A stretch of DNA of 64,000 bases from Tenacibaculum sp. AHE14PA (GCF_019278465.1 NZ_CP058983.1:1425501-1489500); one strand, 5' to 3'. Numbered from the stretch's first letter, positions 52,926 to 61,824 are shown. The notes: a model not told the origin generated them from the letters alone. Translations and numbers: made by a program.

Positions 52926-54065
52926 ATGCAACATTTTGATGTAGCTATTATTGGTAGTGGTCCTTCTGGGGCTTCAACTGCTTTTCATTTAGCTAAAAAA
53001 GGAATTTCAACTGTTATAATAGAGAAAGAAACATTACCTCGCTATAAAACTTGTGGTGGTGGATTTGTTTTTAGAGGCCGTAAAGATTTACCTTTTGATA
53101 TCTCTTCTGTTGTTGAGCGTGAATTTAACACGATCGATATATATTTAGGTGAAAAACTACATTTTAAAACACAAAGAGAAGACCCTACAGTTACTATGAT
53201 TATGAGAGATTCTTTCGATCATTTAATCGTAGAAAAAGCGAAGGAGCTTGGTGTTACTTTATTAGAGAATCATAAGTTAAATAAATTACATTTTTCTGAT
53301 GATAAAATCACTTTAGAAACATCTCAAGGAGAACTTTCTGCTAAATTTATAATTGCTGCAGACGGTGCTTTAAGTCCTACCGCAAAAATGGCTGGATGGA
53401 AAGAAGATACTCGAAAATTAATACCCGCTTTAGAATATGAAGTAGAGGTTTCTGACGACGATTTTAATCGCTTAAAAGACGAAGTTCGTTTTGATATTGA
53501 TGCTATACCTTACGGTTACGCGTGGAGTTTCCCTAAGAAAAATCATTTATCAATAGGAGTTGCATCTGCAAGAAGAACAAAAATAAATTTAAAGAAATTT
53601 TACCAAGAGTATATGGAAACACTTGGTATTACTAATGTAATTAATGAATCTCAACACGGATTCCAAATTCCTGTGGCACCAAGAACTGATGGATTTGTGA
53701 AAAACAACGTGTTTTTAATTGGAGATGCTGCTGGTTTTGCAGATCCTGTTACTGCTGAAGGTATTTCAAATGCTATTTATAGCGGTAAATTAGCTGCTGA
53801 AGCAATAAGTGAAAGCAACTTAAATGAGAAACTTGCAGAGGAATTATACCTTGCTAAAATAAGTGAAAAACTACTACCAGAACTTAATACTGGTTTATGG
53901 CTTTCTAAGTGGTTTTATGAGCAAAAAACGATCCGTAATCTTTTATTAAAAAAATATGGGCAACGTTTTAGCGAAGCAATGGCAGACGTTTTTCATGGAA
54001 AACGCTCTTACCCAAAAGACATTAAACAGACTATAAAAAACAAAATAAAATCGTTGGTTTCTTAA
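52926..54065 (+). CDS. Geranylgeranyl-reductase-family FAD-dependent oxidoreductase
   Basis: 379 residues. FAD dinucleotide-binding motif VAIIGSGPSGASTAFHLAKK at the N-terminus, KTCGGGFVFRG, and the second FAD motif FLIGDAAGFADPVTAEGISN with AIYSGKLAAEAI. It fits the geranylgeranyl-reductase/TIGR02032 group that saturates isoprenoid chains or related double bonds; the true substrate is unknown. Alone in its direction, ending at a hairpin terminator convergent with the solute-binding protein gene. Confidence 0.88.
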   Translation: MQHFDVAIIGSGPSGASTAFHLAKKGISTVIIEKETLPRYKTCGGGFVFRGRKDLPFDISSVVEREFNTIDIYLGEKLHFKTQREDPTVTMIMRDSFDHLIVEKAKELGVTLLENHKLNKLHFSDDKITLETSQGELSAKFIIAADGALSPTAKMAGWKEDTRKLIPALEYEVEVSDDDFNRLKDEVRFDIDAIPYGYAWSFPKKNHLSIGVASARRTKINLKKFYQEYMETLGITNVINESQHGFQIPVAPRTDGFVKNNVFLIGDAAGFADPVTAEGISNAIYSGKLAAEAISESNLNEKLAEELYLAKISEKLLPELNTGLWLSKWFYEQKTIRNLLLKKYGQRFSEAMADVFHGKRSYPKDIKQTIKNKIKSLVS

Positions 54066-54079
54066 TCGAAGATTTATAG

Positions 54080-54119
54080 AAAAAAAGACACCGTTTAGAT
54101 TATATAAACGGTGTCTTTT
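54080..54119. terminator. Bidirectional terminator
   Basis: AAAAAAGACACCGTTTA-loop-TAAACGGTGTCTTTT between convergent genes. Confidence 0.8.
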
Positions 54120-54135
54120 CATTTTATAACTGATT

Positions 54136-55812
54136 TTACTCTTTACGTACTCTTTTTAAATTTAGTAAATCAACCGGATTTATACCCAATCCTTGAATAT
54201 TTTTTTGACTAAAACGAATTACTTCATCATAATATAACGGAACAATCGGAGCTTCTTCTATAATAATACTATCCATTTGTTGATACAATTTGTAACGCTT
54301 TTTAACATCGATTTCCTTTATTGATTTCTCATACAAATTATCAAATTTCTCATTCTTAAAATGCGTGTAATTTGGTCCGTTGGGCGTAAAATTTTTACTA
54401 TAAAATAACGATACGTAGTTTTCTGCGTCTGGATAATCAGCAATCCAACTTGCTCTAAAAACAGGTAGTTTTCCACTTGACTTTCCTTGTCGTAAGGTTG
54501 AAGGCGGAATTACATCTACTTTAGTTTGCAAGCCTATATTTTGTAATTCACGCTGAATAAATTCACATAAGTCTAAATAATTACCATTCGTAGTAATCGT
54601 AATTTCTGGATTTATATTTCCTGTCACCTTTATGTATTCAGAAACCAACGCAGCCGCTTTTTCTGGCTGATAAGAATATCCTTTTTGGTTATTAAACGAC
54701 GGCAATCCTTTTGGTATAAATCCACTTGTGGCAGGTGTACCAATTCCGTTTCGCAAGAATTTAATCATTTTTACACGATCAAATCCATAATTTATAGCTT
54801 GCCTTATTAATTTTGATTTTGTTGGTTCTTCATTTTCACCATCTAAATAAATCCCTAAATATTCAGTGTTCAAATATGCGCCTGTTTCCATCTTAATCTC
54901 ACTTACATATTTCTCTTTTAAAGTTCCGTCTGTATTTAAAATATCATCTTTATAAGAAGCGTCAAGACTTTTCATAAAGTCGAGATTTCCTTGTATAAAT
55001 TGTAAAAATTCACTCTGCTTATCAGGTAAAAAAGTAATTGCAACAGCTTCTAAATAAGGCAATGAATTCCCTGTTATATCTTTTTCATAAAACATCTTGT
55101 TTTTACGTAATACTAATTTTGTGTTTTCTACCCATAATTTAAATTTAAAAGGACCTGTACCAATCGGATTTGCTCTAAAAGAGTTGCCAAAATAAGTTAC
55201 CGCTTCTTTCGGAACTACCGAACAATATTTCATAGCCAACAACCCTAAAAAAGGTGGAAATGGCTGTTTTAAATTGATTGTAAAAAGCGAATCGTTTTCA
55301 GCCTTAAAATTTGCTACGTTTTGTAAAACCCAACCTCCTGGAGAGGCAACATTTTTATCTAATAACCTACTAAATGAATATTCAAAATCATTGGCAGTAA
55401 CATTTCTCGTTGAATCTTTTCCGAACAATGAGTGTTTATGAAAATTCACATCTTTTCGTAGGTTGAACTTATATTTTTTTCCGTCTTCAGAAAGCGTCCA
55501 ATTTTTAGCGATGTCGGGTTGTACATGTAAACTATCATCTAACTGCACCAAACCATTAAATAACTGATTTACCGCCCAAATATTTCGTTGATCTTTTGCA
55601 AAAGCAGGATCCAGCGAAGTAATATTCGAATGTTCATTATAACGAAAAACCTGAGTTTCAGAAAAAGAACTAGTCTCTTTAGCACAAGAATAAAAACCGA
55701 TAAAAAGAAGTACTAAAACAAAAAACTTACTTGTTCTTCCTTTTATTTTTATAATATGATTTATCTGCAATGTATATGATTTTAGAAACTTCAGCATATA
55801 TCGTTGAAGCAT
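54136..55812 (-). CDS. Peptide/nickel-type ABC transporter substrate-binding lipoprotein (SBP_bac_5)
   Basis: About 545-558 residues. The fold is an OppA-like solute-binding protein: YNEHSNITSLDPAFAKDQRN, LSEDGKKYKFNLRKDVNFHK, NDFEYSFSRLLDK, NPIGTGPFKFKLW, TKSKLIRQAINYGFDRVKMI and APIVPLYYDEVI. A lipoprotein signal ends at Cys in GFYSC. The true start is uncertain: the longest frame overlaps the DUF4442 gene by 86 bases, a second ATG lies at 55797, and a TTG at 55770 would give a normal signal. No permease or ATPase genes flank it, so its partners are elsewhere. Confidence 0.87.
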   Translation of the reverse strand: MLQRYMLKFLKSYTLQINHIIKIKGRTSKFFVLVLLFIGFYSCAKETSSFSETQVFRYNEHSNITSLDPAFAKDQRNIWAVNQLFNGLVQLDDSLHVQPDIAKNWTLSEDGKKYKFNLRKDVNFHKHSLFGKDSTRNVTANDFEYSFSRLLDKNVASPGGWVLQNVANFKAENDSLFTINLKQPFPPFLGLLAMKYCSVVPKEAVTYFGNSFRANPIGTGPFKFKLWVENTKLVLRKNKMFYEKDITGNSLPYLEAVAITFLPDKQSEFLQFIQGNLDFMKSLDASYKDDILNTDGTLKEKYVSEIKMETGAYLNTEYLGIYLDGENEEPTKSKLIRQAINYGFDRVKMIKFLRNGIGTPATSGFIPKGLPSFNNQKGYSYQPEKAAALVSEYIKVTGNINPEITITTNGNYLDLCEFIQRELQNIGLQTKVDVIPPSTLRQGKSSGKLPVFRASWIADYPDAENYVSLFYSKNFTPNGPNYTHFKNEKFDNLYEKSIKEIDVKKRYKLYQQMDSIIIEEAPIVPLYYDEVIRFSQKNIQGLGINPVDLLNLKRVRKE

Positions 55813-56239
55813 CTTTATTTGTTATTTTAATATCTTTTTGTAAATCTATTTCTTGCGCATCTTTTAGTCGTTCTTTTATTTGCTGAATCTCCTCTTCAGA
55901 AAAAATAAAATCAGCATACGAATTTGATTTTGCAGGTCTTTTAAACTTAATATTGGCACTTTTATCCCAAACTACATAATCGTTGCCTAGAATATTCATT
56001 AGCTGAATCATAAAAACAGGGTCTGTTGCCGAAAATAAACTTCCTCCGAAAATAGATCCTACATAGTTTTTGTTTTTATAACTAATAGGAATTTTAACTT
56101 TTACATTATACAAATCGTCAGATACTTCAATAATTTTACCTGTAGATCTACGATACATTGGTGAAATATTAAATCCGTATTTAAAAATAGTACTTTGTTT
56201 TAAAAAAGTACTTAAAACCTTAGATATTGTTGCGTACAT
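55727..56239 (-). CDS. DUF4442 hotdog-fold protein (thioesterase-like)
   Basis: 170 residues. DUF4442 pattern: NISPMYRRSTGKIIEV, KVKIPISYKNKNYVGSIFGG, SLFSATDPVFMIQLMNILG and VWDKSANIKFKRPAKS. Hotdog folds of this group resemble acyl-CoA thioesterases such as PaaI or YiiD C-terminal domains; activity is not shown. Its 3' end overlaps the signal region of the solute-binding protein gene, so they are probably cotranscribed. Confidence 0.85.
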   Translation of the reverse strand: MYATISKVLSTFLKQSTIFKYGFNISPMYRRSTGKIIEVSDDLYNVKVKIPISYKNKNYVGSIFGGSLFSATDPVFMIQLMNILGNDYVVWDKSANIKFKRPAKSNSYADFIFSEEEIQQIKERLKDAQEIDLQKDIKITNKDASTIYAEVSKIIYIADKSYYKNKRKNK

Positions 56240-56249
56240 TTAATTACTC

Positions 56250-56567
56250 TTATTTTTCAAACCCATATTCACGCTCTACTTTACAAATTCGGAGTTGGTA
56301 TTTTGTGTACCATTTTTCTCTTCCTTTTTCTCGAGCTTCTATGTGTAATAAATTATTTTTCCATTGTGTAATTGCCTCTAAACTTCGCCAATATGAAACT
56401 GTAATTCCAACTTCCGAGCGGGCTGACTCAATTCCTAAATAACCTTCTTGTTTTTTTGCTAACTCTTCCATTCTGTTGTTCATGTCTTCATATCCTTCTT
56501 GATCATCAGACAATATAGTTGTAAAAATAACCGCGTAATATGGCGGAGTTAATGAATCTTCAATCAT
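56250..56567 (-). CDS. ABM-domain (antibiotic biosynthesis monooxygenase-like) protein
   Basis: 105 residues, a single dimeric alpha/beta-barrel domain: YYAVIFTTILSDDQEGYEDM, NNRMEELAKKQEGYLGIESA and SYWRSLEAITQWKNNLLHIE. ABM proteins act on small aromatic substrates or haem, or only sense them. Four bases overlap with the GNAT gene upstream (ATGA), and 10 bases separate it from DUF4442. Confidence 0.85.
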   Translation of the reverse strand: MIEDSLTPPYYAVIFTTILSDDQEGYEDMNNRMEELAKKQEGYLGIESARSEVGITVSYWRSLEAITQWKNNLLHIEAREKGREKWYTKYQLRICKVEREYGFEK

Positions 56568-57061
56568 AAAATTAATTCGTATTTTGTTTCTGGCAAGCCA
56601 ATATCTTCACTTATAAACTTTTTTACTTCGGTAAAATTAAATCGTTTTAATATTTTAGCTGAAGCTATATTCTCATCAACTACATAACCTACAATTTTTT
56701 TCATTCCTACAAATCTACAATAAGAAATTAGTCCTTTGCAAATTTCAGTTGCATATCCTTTACCCCAATATTCTTGAATAAATCGGTATCCTATTTCATC
56801 ATCTACATTGTCTTTTACCAAAGCAACAGTTCCTATAAACTTCTTATCAACTTTTCGTTCTATCGCATAAATCCAAAAATCATTTTTAGGCTTATCATAC
56901 CTATTCATCAAATATTTAAGCTCTATTTCACACGCAACAATTGTTTTAATATCACCTGTTGCATATTGTAAAACTTCGGGATTACTTTCTAACTTAAAAA
57001 AAGGTTTTAAGTCAGTTAAAAGAAGTTTTCTAATGCGTAATCTTTCGGTTTCAAAAATCAT
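56564..57061 (-). CDS. GNAT-family N-acetyltransferase (RimJ/RimL-like)
   Basis: I start at ATG 57061 (MIFETERLRIRKL), the standard RimJ/RimL-like beginning; the longer frame is not conserved-looking. 165 residues: ETERLRIRKLLLTDLKPFFK, FIGTVALVKDNVDDEIGYRF, acetyl-CoA loop YWGKGYATEICKGL and ASAKILKRFNFTEV. Transfers acetyl groups to an unknown amine. First gene of the minus-strand run 57061-54136. Confidence 0.88.
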   Translation of the reverse strand: MIFETERLRIRKLLLTDLKPFFKLESNPEVLQYATGDIKTIVACEIELKYLMNRYDKPKNDFWIYAIERKVDKKFIGTVALVKDNVDDEIGYRFIQEYWGKGYATEICKGLISYCRFVGMKKIVGYVVDENIASAKILKRFNFTEVKKFISEDIGLPETKYELIL

Positions 57062-57188
57062 GAATAAATTGTAATTTTGCAGTTGATAAATACTGTATAA
57101 AACAGATTTATAAAAATACACCATACGAACTTCTAAAAAATTAAAGACTTACACAAGCCTTTTGTTTTTTATTAAGGATATTAAAAGA

Positions 57189-58523
57189 ATGAACGTAGAT
57201 AAAAAAGTAGCTTTTTACACTTTAGGATGTAAATTAAATTTTTCTGAAACTTCAACAATTGCTAGAAATTTTGCCTCTGAAGGTTTTGAACGTGTTGAGT
57301 TTGATGAAAAAGCAGCTATATATGTAATTAATACATGTTCGGTTACTGATAATGCTGATAAACGTTTTAAATCGATAGTAAAGTCAGCTTTAAAACAAAA
57401 CGAGGATGCTTTTATAATTGGTGTAGGTTGCTATGCGCAATTAAAACCTGAAGAATTAGCCAATGTTAATGGGGTAGATTTAGTTTTAGGTGCTACCGAA
57501 AAATTTAACGTTACTAGTTACATCAATGATTTAACTAAAAATGATATCGGCGAAGTACATTCGTGCGAAATTGAAGAAGCCGATTCTTATGTTGGCGCCT
57601 ATTCTATTGGCGATCGTACCCGTGCTTTTTTAAAAGTACAAGATGGTTGTGATTATAAATGTACGTATTGTACAATTCCGTTAGCACGAGGCATTTCTAG
57701 ATCTGATACTTTAGAGAACGTTTTAAAAAATGCCAAAGAAATATCAGAAAGAGGAATTAAAGAGATCGTTTTAACAGGTGTAAATATTGGTGATTACGGT
57801 AAAGGTGAGTTTGGTAACAAAAAACACGAACATACTTTCTTAGAATTGGTTAAAGAATTAGATAAAGTTGATGGTATTCACCGTTTGCGAATATCGTCTA
57901 TCGAACCTAATTTATTAAAAGACGAAACAATTGATTTTGTTTCTAAATCTAATACTTTTGTTCCGCATTTTCACATTCCGTTGCAATCTGGTTCTGATGA
58001 ATTGTTAAAAAAAATGAAGCGTCGTTATTTAACGCAAACCTATACAAATAGAGTTACTAGAATAAAAGAAGTAATGCCACACGCTTGTATTGGTGTAGAT
58101 GTTATTGTTGGTTTTCCTGGAGAAACAGATGAATTATTTTTAGAAACCTACAACTATTTAAACGAAATGGATATTTCGTATTTACATGTATTTACCTATT
58201 CTGAGAGACCAAATACAGAAGCTGTTAATATGGATGGCGTAGTTGCCAAAAATGTACGTGCAAAACGAAGTAAAATGTTACGTGGCTTATCTGTTAAAAA
58301 ACGTAGGGCTTTTTATGAAACTCAAATCGGAAATACATTAACGGTGCTTTTTGAAAGTGAAAATAAAGAAGGCTATATTCACGGTTTTACACAGAATTAT
58401 GTAAAAGTAAAAACACCTTGGAATCCGGAGTTGGTAAACACAATACATACTGTTTCCTTAACCGAAATTGACGAGGATGGTTTAGTTCGTTTTAACTTTG
58501 TTAAAAACGAAGTTATTGCTTAA
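57189..58523 (+). CDS. mtaB: tRNA t6A37 methylthiotransferase MtaB
   Basis: 444 residues from ATG 57189 (MNVDKKVAFYTLGCKLNFSE); the upstream extension starts at a TTG and is not family sequence. Methylthiotransferase domain with Fe-S cysteines in TLGCKLN, INTCSVT and GVGCYAQ; radical-SAM cluster CDYKCTYC; C-terminal TRAM-like domain (NTLTVLFESENKEGYIHGFT). It converts t6A to ms2t6A at position 37 of ANN-decoding tRNAs. Monocistronic or first of the following run. Confidence 0.94.
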   Translation: MNVDKKVAFYTLGCKLNFSETSTIARNFASEGFERVEFDEKAAIYVINTCSVTDNADKRFKSIVKSALKQNEDAFIIGVGCYAQLKPEELANVNGVDLVLGATEKFNVTSYINDLTKNDIGEVHSCEIEEADSYVGAYSIGDRTRAFLKVQDGCDYKCTYCTIPLARGISRSDTLENVLKNAKEISERGIKEIVLTGVNIGDYGKGEFGNKKHEHTFLELVKELDKVDGIHRLRISSIEPNLLKDETIDFVSKSNTFVPHFHIPLQSGSDELLKKMKRRYLTQTYTNRVTRIKEVMPHACIGVDVIVGFPGETDELFLETYNYLNEMDISYLHVFTYSERPNTEAVNMDGVVAKNVRAKRSKMLRGLSVKKRRAFYETQIGNTLTVLFESENKEGYIHGFTQNYVKVKTPWNPELVNTIHTVSLTEIDEDGLVRFNFVKNEVIA

Positions 58524-58561
58524 ATTGTGAATAGTTTTTTATCTACTTTAAAATAAAAATT

Positions 58562-59083
58562 ATGAAATTCGCACTAGTATTACTTTTCGCTTTAACTATT
58601 ATAACTTGTAGCGTTCCTAAAAAGGAATTAAAAAAAGATTCTAAACCTATCGAGAAAGAAATAATCGTAGAAAAAACAATTGATAAAACTAAAAAACTAG
58701 AAAGCGAACCAATTAAAGAGAACAATCTTGTAAATATTCGAAAAACGCCTTGTTTTGGAGATTGTGCCGTTTACAATGTTACTATTGATAAAAAAGGTAA
58801 TGTTACCTTTAACGGAATCGAATATGTGCTTGAAAAAGGAATTCATACCTTTAAGCTTTCTGATAAAGATTTTAAAAAACTTAATGATATGTTTACTACA
58901 AATGGTTTTAATTCGTTTAAAACTGTTTACGACAACACAAAAATCTCTGATTTACCAAGCACATTTATAACCCATAATAACAAACAAATAAAAATTCGTT
59001 TGTGGAAAGATATTCCTGATGAATTAATTAATATTCACGAGTATATTGAAGAACTTTTATTAGATAAGAACCTTATTGAATAA
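58562..59083 (+). CDS. DUF6438 domain lipoprotein
   Basis: 173 residues. A short signal ends with a lipobox (ALTIITCS, Cys about 17). A Lys/Glu-rich linker (about 20-60) leads to the DUF6438-type domain: VNIRKTPCFGDCAVYNVTID, then KGNVTFNGIEYVLEKGIHTF and TFITHNNKQIKIRL. The TPCFGDCPVY-like cysteine motif is the hallmark. Function is unknown. Its stop overlaps the next gene start by one base (TAATGG). Confidence 0.85.
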   Translation: MKFALVLLFALTIITCSVPKKELKKDSKPIEKEIIVEKTIDKTKKLESEPIKENNLVNIRKTPCFGDCAVYNVTIDKKGNVTFNGIEYVLEKGIHTFKLSDKDFKKLNDMFTTNGFNSFKTVYDNTKISDLPSTFITHNNKQIKIRLWKDIPDELINIHEYIEELLLDKNLIE

Positions 59084-59748
59084 TGGTAAAAACTCATGTG
59101 TATTTTGTGCCAGGTTTAGCTGCAAATACTAAAATATTTGAGCATATTTCTTTGCCTAGAAAAAACGCTCAGCTTCATTTTATAGATTGGTTATTGCCTA
59201 CATCAATAAATGAAAGCATTGAAAAGTATGCTGCACGAATGTGCGAAATTATTAAACACGAAAACCCGATATTGGTTGGTGTTTCTTTTGGAGGAATAAT
59301 GGTACAAGAAATGAGTAAAATTATTCCTTGTAAAAAAGTAATTATTATTTCTAGTATCAAAAGTAATAAAGAACTTCCTAAGCGTTTAAAATTAGCCCAA
59401 ATAACAGGAGCATATAAACTTTTCCCTTCAAAAATAATAGCGAATATCGAAAGTTACGAACATTATTTCTTTAACGATTATTTAAAAAAAAGAGCGGAAT
59501 TGTATAAAGTATATTTATCGATAAGAGATAAAAAATATTTACAATGGTCTATATACAACGTGTTGCATTGGCAACAAAAAGAACCATTGAAAAATATAAT
59601 TCACATACATGGCAATGATGATGAAGTTTTTACTGCAAAACATATAAAAAATTATATCAAAATAGAAAAAGGGACTCATATTATGATTTTAAATAAAGCA
59701 AAAACTATTTCTAAAATCTTAGAAAAGGAATGCTTTTTGATGGATTAA
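59083..59748 (+). CDS. Small alpha/beta hydrolase
   Basis: 221 residues, no signal peptide. YFVPGLAANTKIFEHI (oxyanion region), GVSFGGIMVQEMSKII (nucleophile elbow G-V-S-F-G), then IHIHGNDDEVFTA (Asp) and the C-terminal EKGTHIMILNKA (His). Substrate unknown; short alpha/beta hydrolases of this kind occur beside peptidoglycan genes in flavobacteria, but that is only a neighbourhood remark. Coupled by one base to the lipoprotein gene. Confidence 0.83.
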   Translation: MVKTHVYFVPGLAANTKIFEHISLPRKNAQLHFIDWLLPTSINESIEKYAARMCEIIKHENPILVGVSFGGIMVQEMSKIIPCKKVIIISSIKSNKELPKRLKLAQITGAYKLFPSKIIANIESYEHYFFNDYLKKRAELYKVYLSIRDKKYLQWSIYNVLHWQQKEPLKNIIHIHGNDDEVFTAKHIKNYIKIEKGTHIMILNKAKTISKILEKECFLMD

Positions 59749-59785
59749 AGATGGTAATAAATTATAATAAAAAAATTAAAAGAAA

Positions 59786-60685
59786 ATGAATAAATCCGTG
59801 CGTTTTTTATCAATACTAACAGTTGTGTTTGTTGCTATTTTATTTACAAATACAATAAGCCAATCTAACGAACCTGTCATTAAGAATGTAGCAGAAAGCT
59901 ATCAAATTAAAGCTGTTAAACTCCCTAAAAACATGGAGTTAGCTGGTGAACGTGTGCCTTTAGAAAAAGCAGACATTAAAGAACGTATGGATCGTGAGCT
60001 ACTTGTAAACACTTATTGGCAATCAAACGGATTACTATTAATAAAACGTGCCAACAAATACTTTCCAATTCTAGAACCTTTATTAGCTAAACATGGTTTA
60101 CCTGATGATTTTAAATTTTTAGCTTTGGCCGAAAGTGCATTTATTGATGAAACTTCATCTGTAGGCGCGGCCGGAATGTGGCATTTTATGAAAAGTACTG
60201 GTCGTGAATACGGTTTAGAAATTAACGACAATGTGGATGAACGCTATAATATAGAAAAATCAACTGAAGTAGCTGCTGAATACTTAAAGAAAGCATATAG
60301 CCGTTTTAATTCTTGGACACTTGCTGCTGCTGCATACAATGCTGGTAATTATGGTGTAGGAAGAAGATTGGAAACTCAAGGTGTAACTAGCTACTACGAC
60401 GTTTTATTACCTGATGAAACAGAACGTTATGTATTTAGAATCTTAGCTTTAAAAGAAATAATTTCGAATCCTGAGAAATATGGTTTTGAATTTGATAAAG
60501 AAGATTTATACACTTTACCATCTACATACACAGTTAAAGTAGACACCGCTATTACCAACATAGCTTTATTTGCTAAAAAGTACGGTACCACCTATAAAGA
60601 TCTTAAACTACACAACTCTTGGTTAAGAGAAAATAAACTAAATAATAAAAGTCGTAAACTATACGAAATTAAAATTCCCAACTAA
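59786..60685 (+). CDS. Lytic transglycosylase (MltD-like) with C-terminal LysM-like region
   Basis: 299 residues. N-terminal signal/anchor helix (to about residue 25). SLT domain about 85-235 with catalytic Glu117 in FLALAESAFIDETSSVGAAG, followed by MWHFMKSTGREYGLEI and AAAAYNAGNYGVGR. The C-terminal stretch (TYTVKVDTAITNIALFAKKY, LKLHNSWL) has the LysM pattern. Cleaves peptidoglycan glycan strands in the periplasm. It follows the hydrolase gene closely. Confidence 0.92.
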   Translation: MNKSVRFLSILTVVFVAILFTNTISQSNEPVIKNVAESYQIKAVKLPKNMELAGERVPLEKADIKERMDRELLVNTYWQSNGLLLIKRANKYFPILEPLLAKHGLPDDFKFLALAESAFIDETSSVGAAGMWHFMKSTGREYGLEINDNVDERYNIEKSTEVAAEYLKKAYSRFNSWTLAAAAYNAGNYGVGRRLETQGVTSYYDVLLPDETERYVFRILALKEIISNPEKYGFEFDKEDLYTLPSTYTVKVDTAITNIALFAKKYGTTYKDLKLHNSWLRENKLNNKSRKLYEIKIPN

Positions 60686-60688
60686 CAA

Positions 60689-60901
60689 ATGAAAAAAGTA
60701 CTTCCTTTTATATATATTGTAATTGGGCTATTTATTTTAATAGTCACTTTCTCTCAGTTTTTTAAAGATCAAGAAAGTTATCGGGTCCTTTTAAGTTTCA
60801 GAACCGAAAGCAAGTATATATTCTTACTTGTAAGAGTTTTATTTGCAAGTTGGTTTTTAATAGACGGAATAAAGAGGTTGAAACAAAGCAAAGAAGATTA
60901 G
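60689..60901 (+). CDS. Small two-helix membrane protein
   Basis: 70 residues. Membrane helices at about 3-23 (VLPFIYIVIGLFILIVTF) and 44-61 (YIFLLVRVLFASWFLIDGI), joined by a polar loop (FKDQESYRVLLSFRTESK). The C-terminus is KQSKED. Family unknown. It starts 3 bases after the transglycosylase gene, so probably belongs to that transcript. Its last codons form one arm of a shared terminator. Confidence 0.65.
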   Translation: MKKVLPFIYIVIGLFILIVTFSQFFKDQESYRVLLSFRTESKYIFLLVRVLFASWFLIDGIKRLKQSKED

Positions 60902-60918
60902 AGTATCTAATCTTCTTT
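60890..60918. terminator. Shared terminator built from the ends of two convergent genes
   Basis: AAAGAAGATTAGA-GTA-TCTAATCTTCTTT with 13-base arms. Each arm is the last codons of a gene: AAA GAA GAT TAG on the plus strand (membrane protein) and the same on the minus strand (YwbE). It lacks a long T run beyond TTTTA. Confidence 0.7.
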
Positions 60919-61107
60919 TATGTTTTTTACCCTTCCTACAATTCCAGATTCTAATTGCACTTTAATTCCGTGAGGATGATTAGCTGAGTTTGTTAAAATT
61001 CTACTTACAATACCTATCGTTAACTCGCCCGATCTTTGATGACTTTTTTGAACAACCTCAACCTCTATACCAATACGAATGTGATTTCTATTTCTACCGT
61101 CTTTCAT
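60907..61107 (-). CDS. YwbE-family protein
   Basis: 66 residues. Pattern of Bacillus YwbE: RNHIRIGIEVEVVQKSHQRS, GELTIGIVSRILTNSANHPH and GIKVQLESGIVGRVKNI. A small all-beta domain of unknown function, widespread in Firmicutes and Bacteroidota. It ends KED like the convergent gene, with which it shares the terminator. Confidence 0.88.
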   Translation of the reverse strand: MKDGRNRNHIRIGIEVEVVQKSHQRSGELTIGIVSRILTNSANHPHGIKVQLESGIVGRVKNIKED

Positions 61108-61132
61108 TTAAAATATTTTTCATTAAAATAAA

Positions 61133-61160
61133 AAAGCCTATCAATTAATTGATAGGCTTT
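61133..61160 (-). terminator. Terminator of csp copy 1
   Basis: AAAGCCTATCAATTAATTGA with complement and T run on the minus strand; 3' trailer of about 60 bases shared by the three csp copies. Confidence 0.8.
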
Positions 61161-61192
61161 CTTTAAAAAGTTTACTCTGGTAATAATATATA

Positions 61193-61384
61193 TTATAATA
61201 CTCTTACATTTACAGCGTTTAATCCTTTTTTTCCATCTTGTAAGTCAAACTCAACCTCATCGTTTTCACGAATTTCATCGATTAATCCTGAAACATGTAC
61301 AAAATGCTCTTTGTTGTTTCCTTCTTCTGTGATAAATCCAAATCCTTTTGATTCGTTGAAGAATTTTACGGTACCTTTATTCAT
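61193..61384 (-). CDS. Cold-shock protein (CspA family), copy 1
   Basis: 63 residues. OB-fold nucleic-acid chaperone: NKGTVKFFNESKGFGFI (RNP1 KGFGFI), EHFVHVSGLIDEIRE (RNP2-type HFVHVSG), and KKGLNAVNVRVL. It binds single-stranded RNA/DNA; this short form lacks nothing from the usual 63-70 residues. Promoter TATCTTTG at 61438-61445, leader about 50 bases, terminator at 61133-61160. One of three tandem copies on the same strand, each with its own promoter and terminator. Confidence 0.95.
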   Translation of the reverse strand: MNKGTVKFFNESKGFGFITEEGNNKEHFVHVSGLIDEIRENDEVEFDLQDGKKGLNAVNVRVL

Positions 61385-61437
61385 AATAAAAAATTAATTT
61401 GTCGTTAACTTAAGTGCTAACAACGTTTATTGTTTTG

Positions 61438-61445
61438 CAAAGATA
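61438..61445 (-). promoter_or_regulatory. csp copy 1 promoter (TATCTTTG)
   Basis: Perfect TAnnTTTG. The leader (61385-61432) contains a GCACTTAAGT core common to all three csp genes. Confidence 0.65.
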
Positions 61446-61519
61446 ATGCCATTTTTTTTAAATACACCTAAATAATTGATTTTATTACAATTATCTTAAA
61501 AATAAATATTAAAAATAAA

Positions 61520-61547
61520 AAAGCCTATCAATTAATTGATAGGCTTT
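61520..61547 (-). terminator. Terminator of csp copy 2
   Basis: Same AAAGCCTATCAATTAATTGA palindrome as copy 1. Confidence 0.8.
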
Positions 61548-61579
61548 CTTTAAAAAGTTTACTCTGGTAATAATATATA

Positions 61580-61771
61580 TTATAATACTCTTACGTCTAC
61601 AGCGTTTAATCCTTTTTTTCCTTCTTGTAATTCAAATTCAACTTCGTCGTTTTCACGAATTTCATCGATTAATCCAGAAACATGTACAAAATGTTCTTTG
61701 TTTGATCCTTCTTCTGTGATAAATCCAAATCCTTTTGATTCGTTGAAGAATTTTACGGTACCTTTACTCAT
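61580..61771 (-). CDS. Cold-shock protein (CspA family), copy 2
   Basis: 63 residues, differing from copy 1 at only a few positions (SKGTVKFF start, EGSNKEHF, FELQEGKKGLNAVDVRVL). RNP1 KGFGFI and RNP2 HFVHVSG conserved. Promoter TACATTTG at 61825-61832; leader nearly identical to copy 1. Confidence 0.95.
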   Translation of the reverse strand: MSKGTVKFFNESKGFGFITEEGSNKEHFVHVSGLIDEIRENDEVEFELQEGKKGLNAVDVRVL

Positions 61772-61824
61772 AATAAAAAATTAATTTGTTGTTTGCTTAA
61801 GTGCTAACAACGTTTATTGTATTG

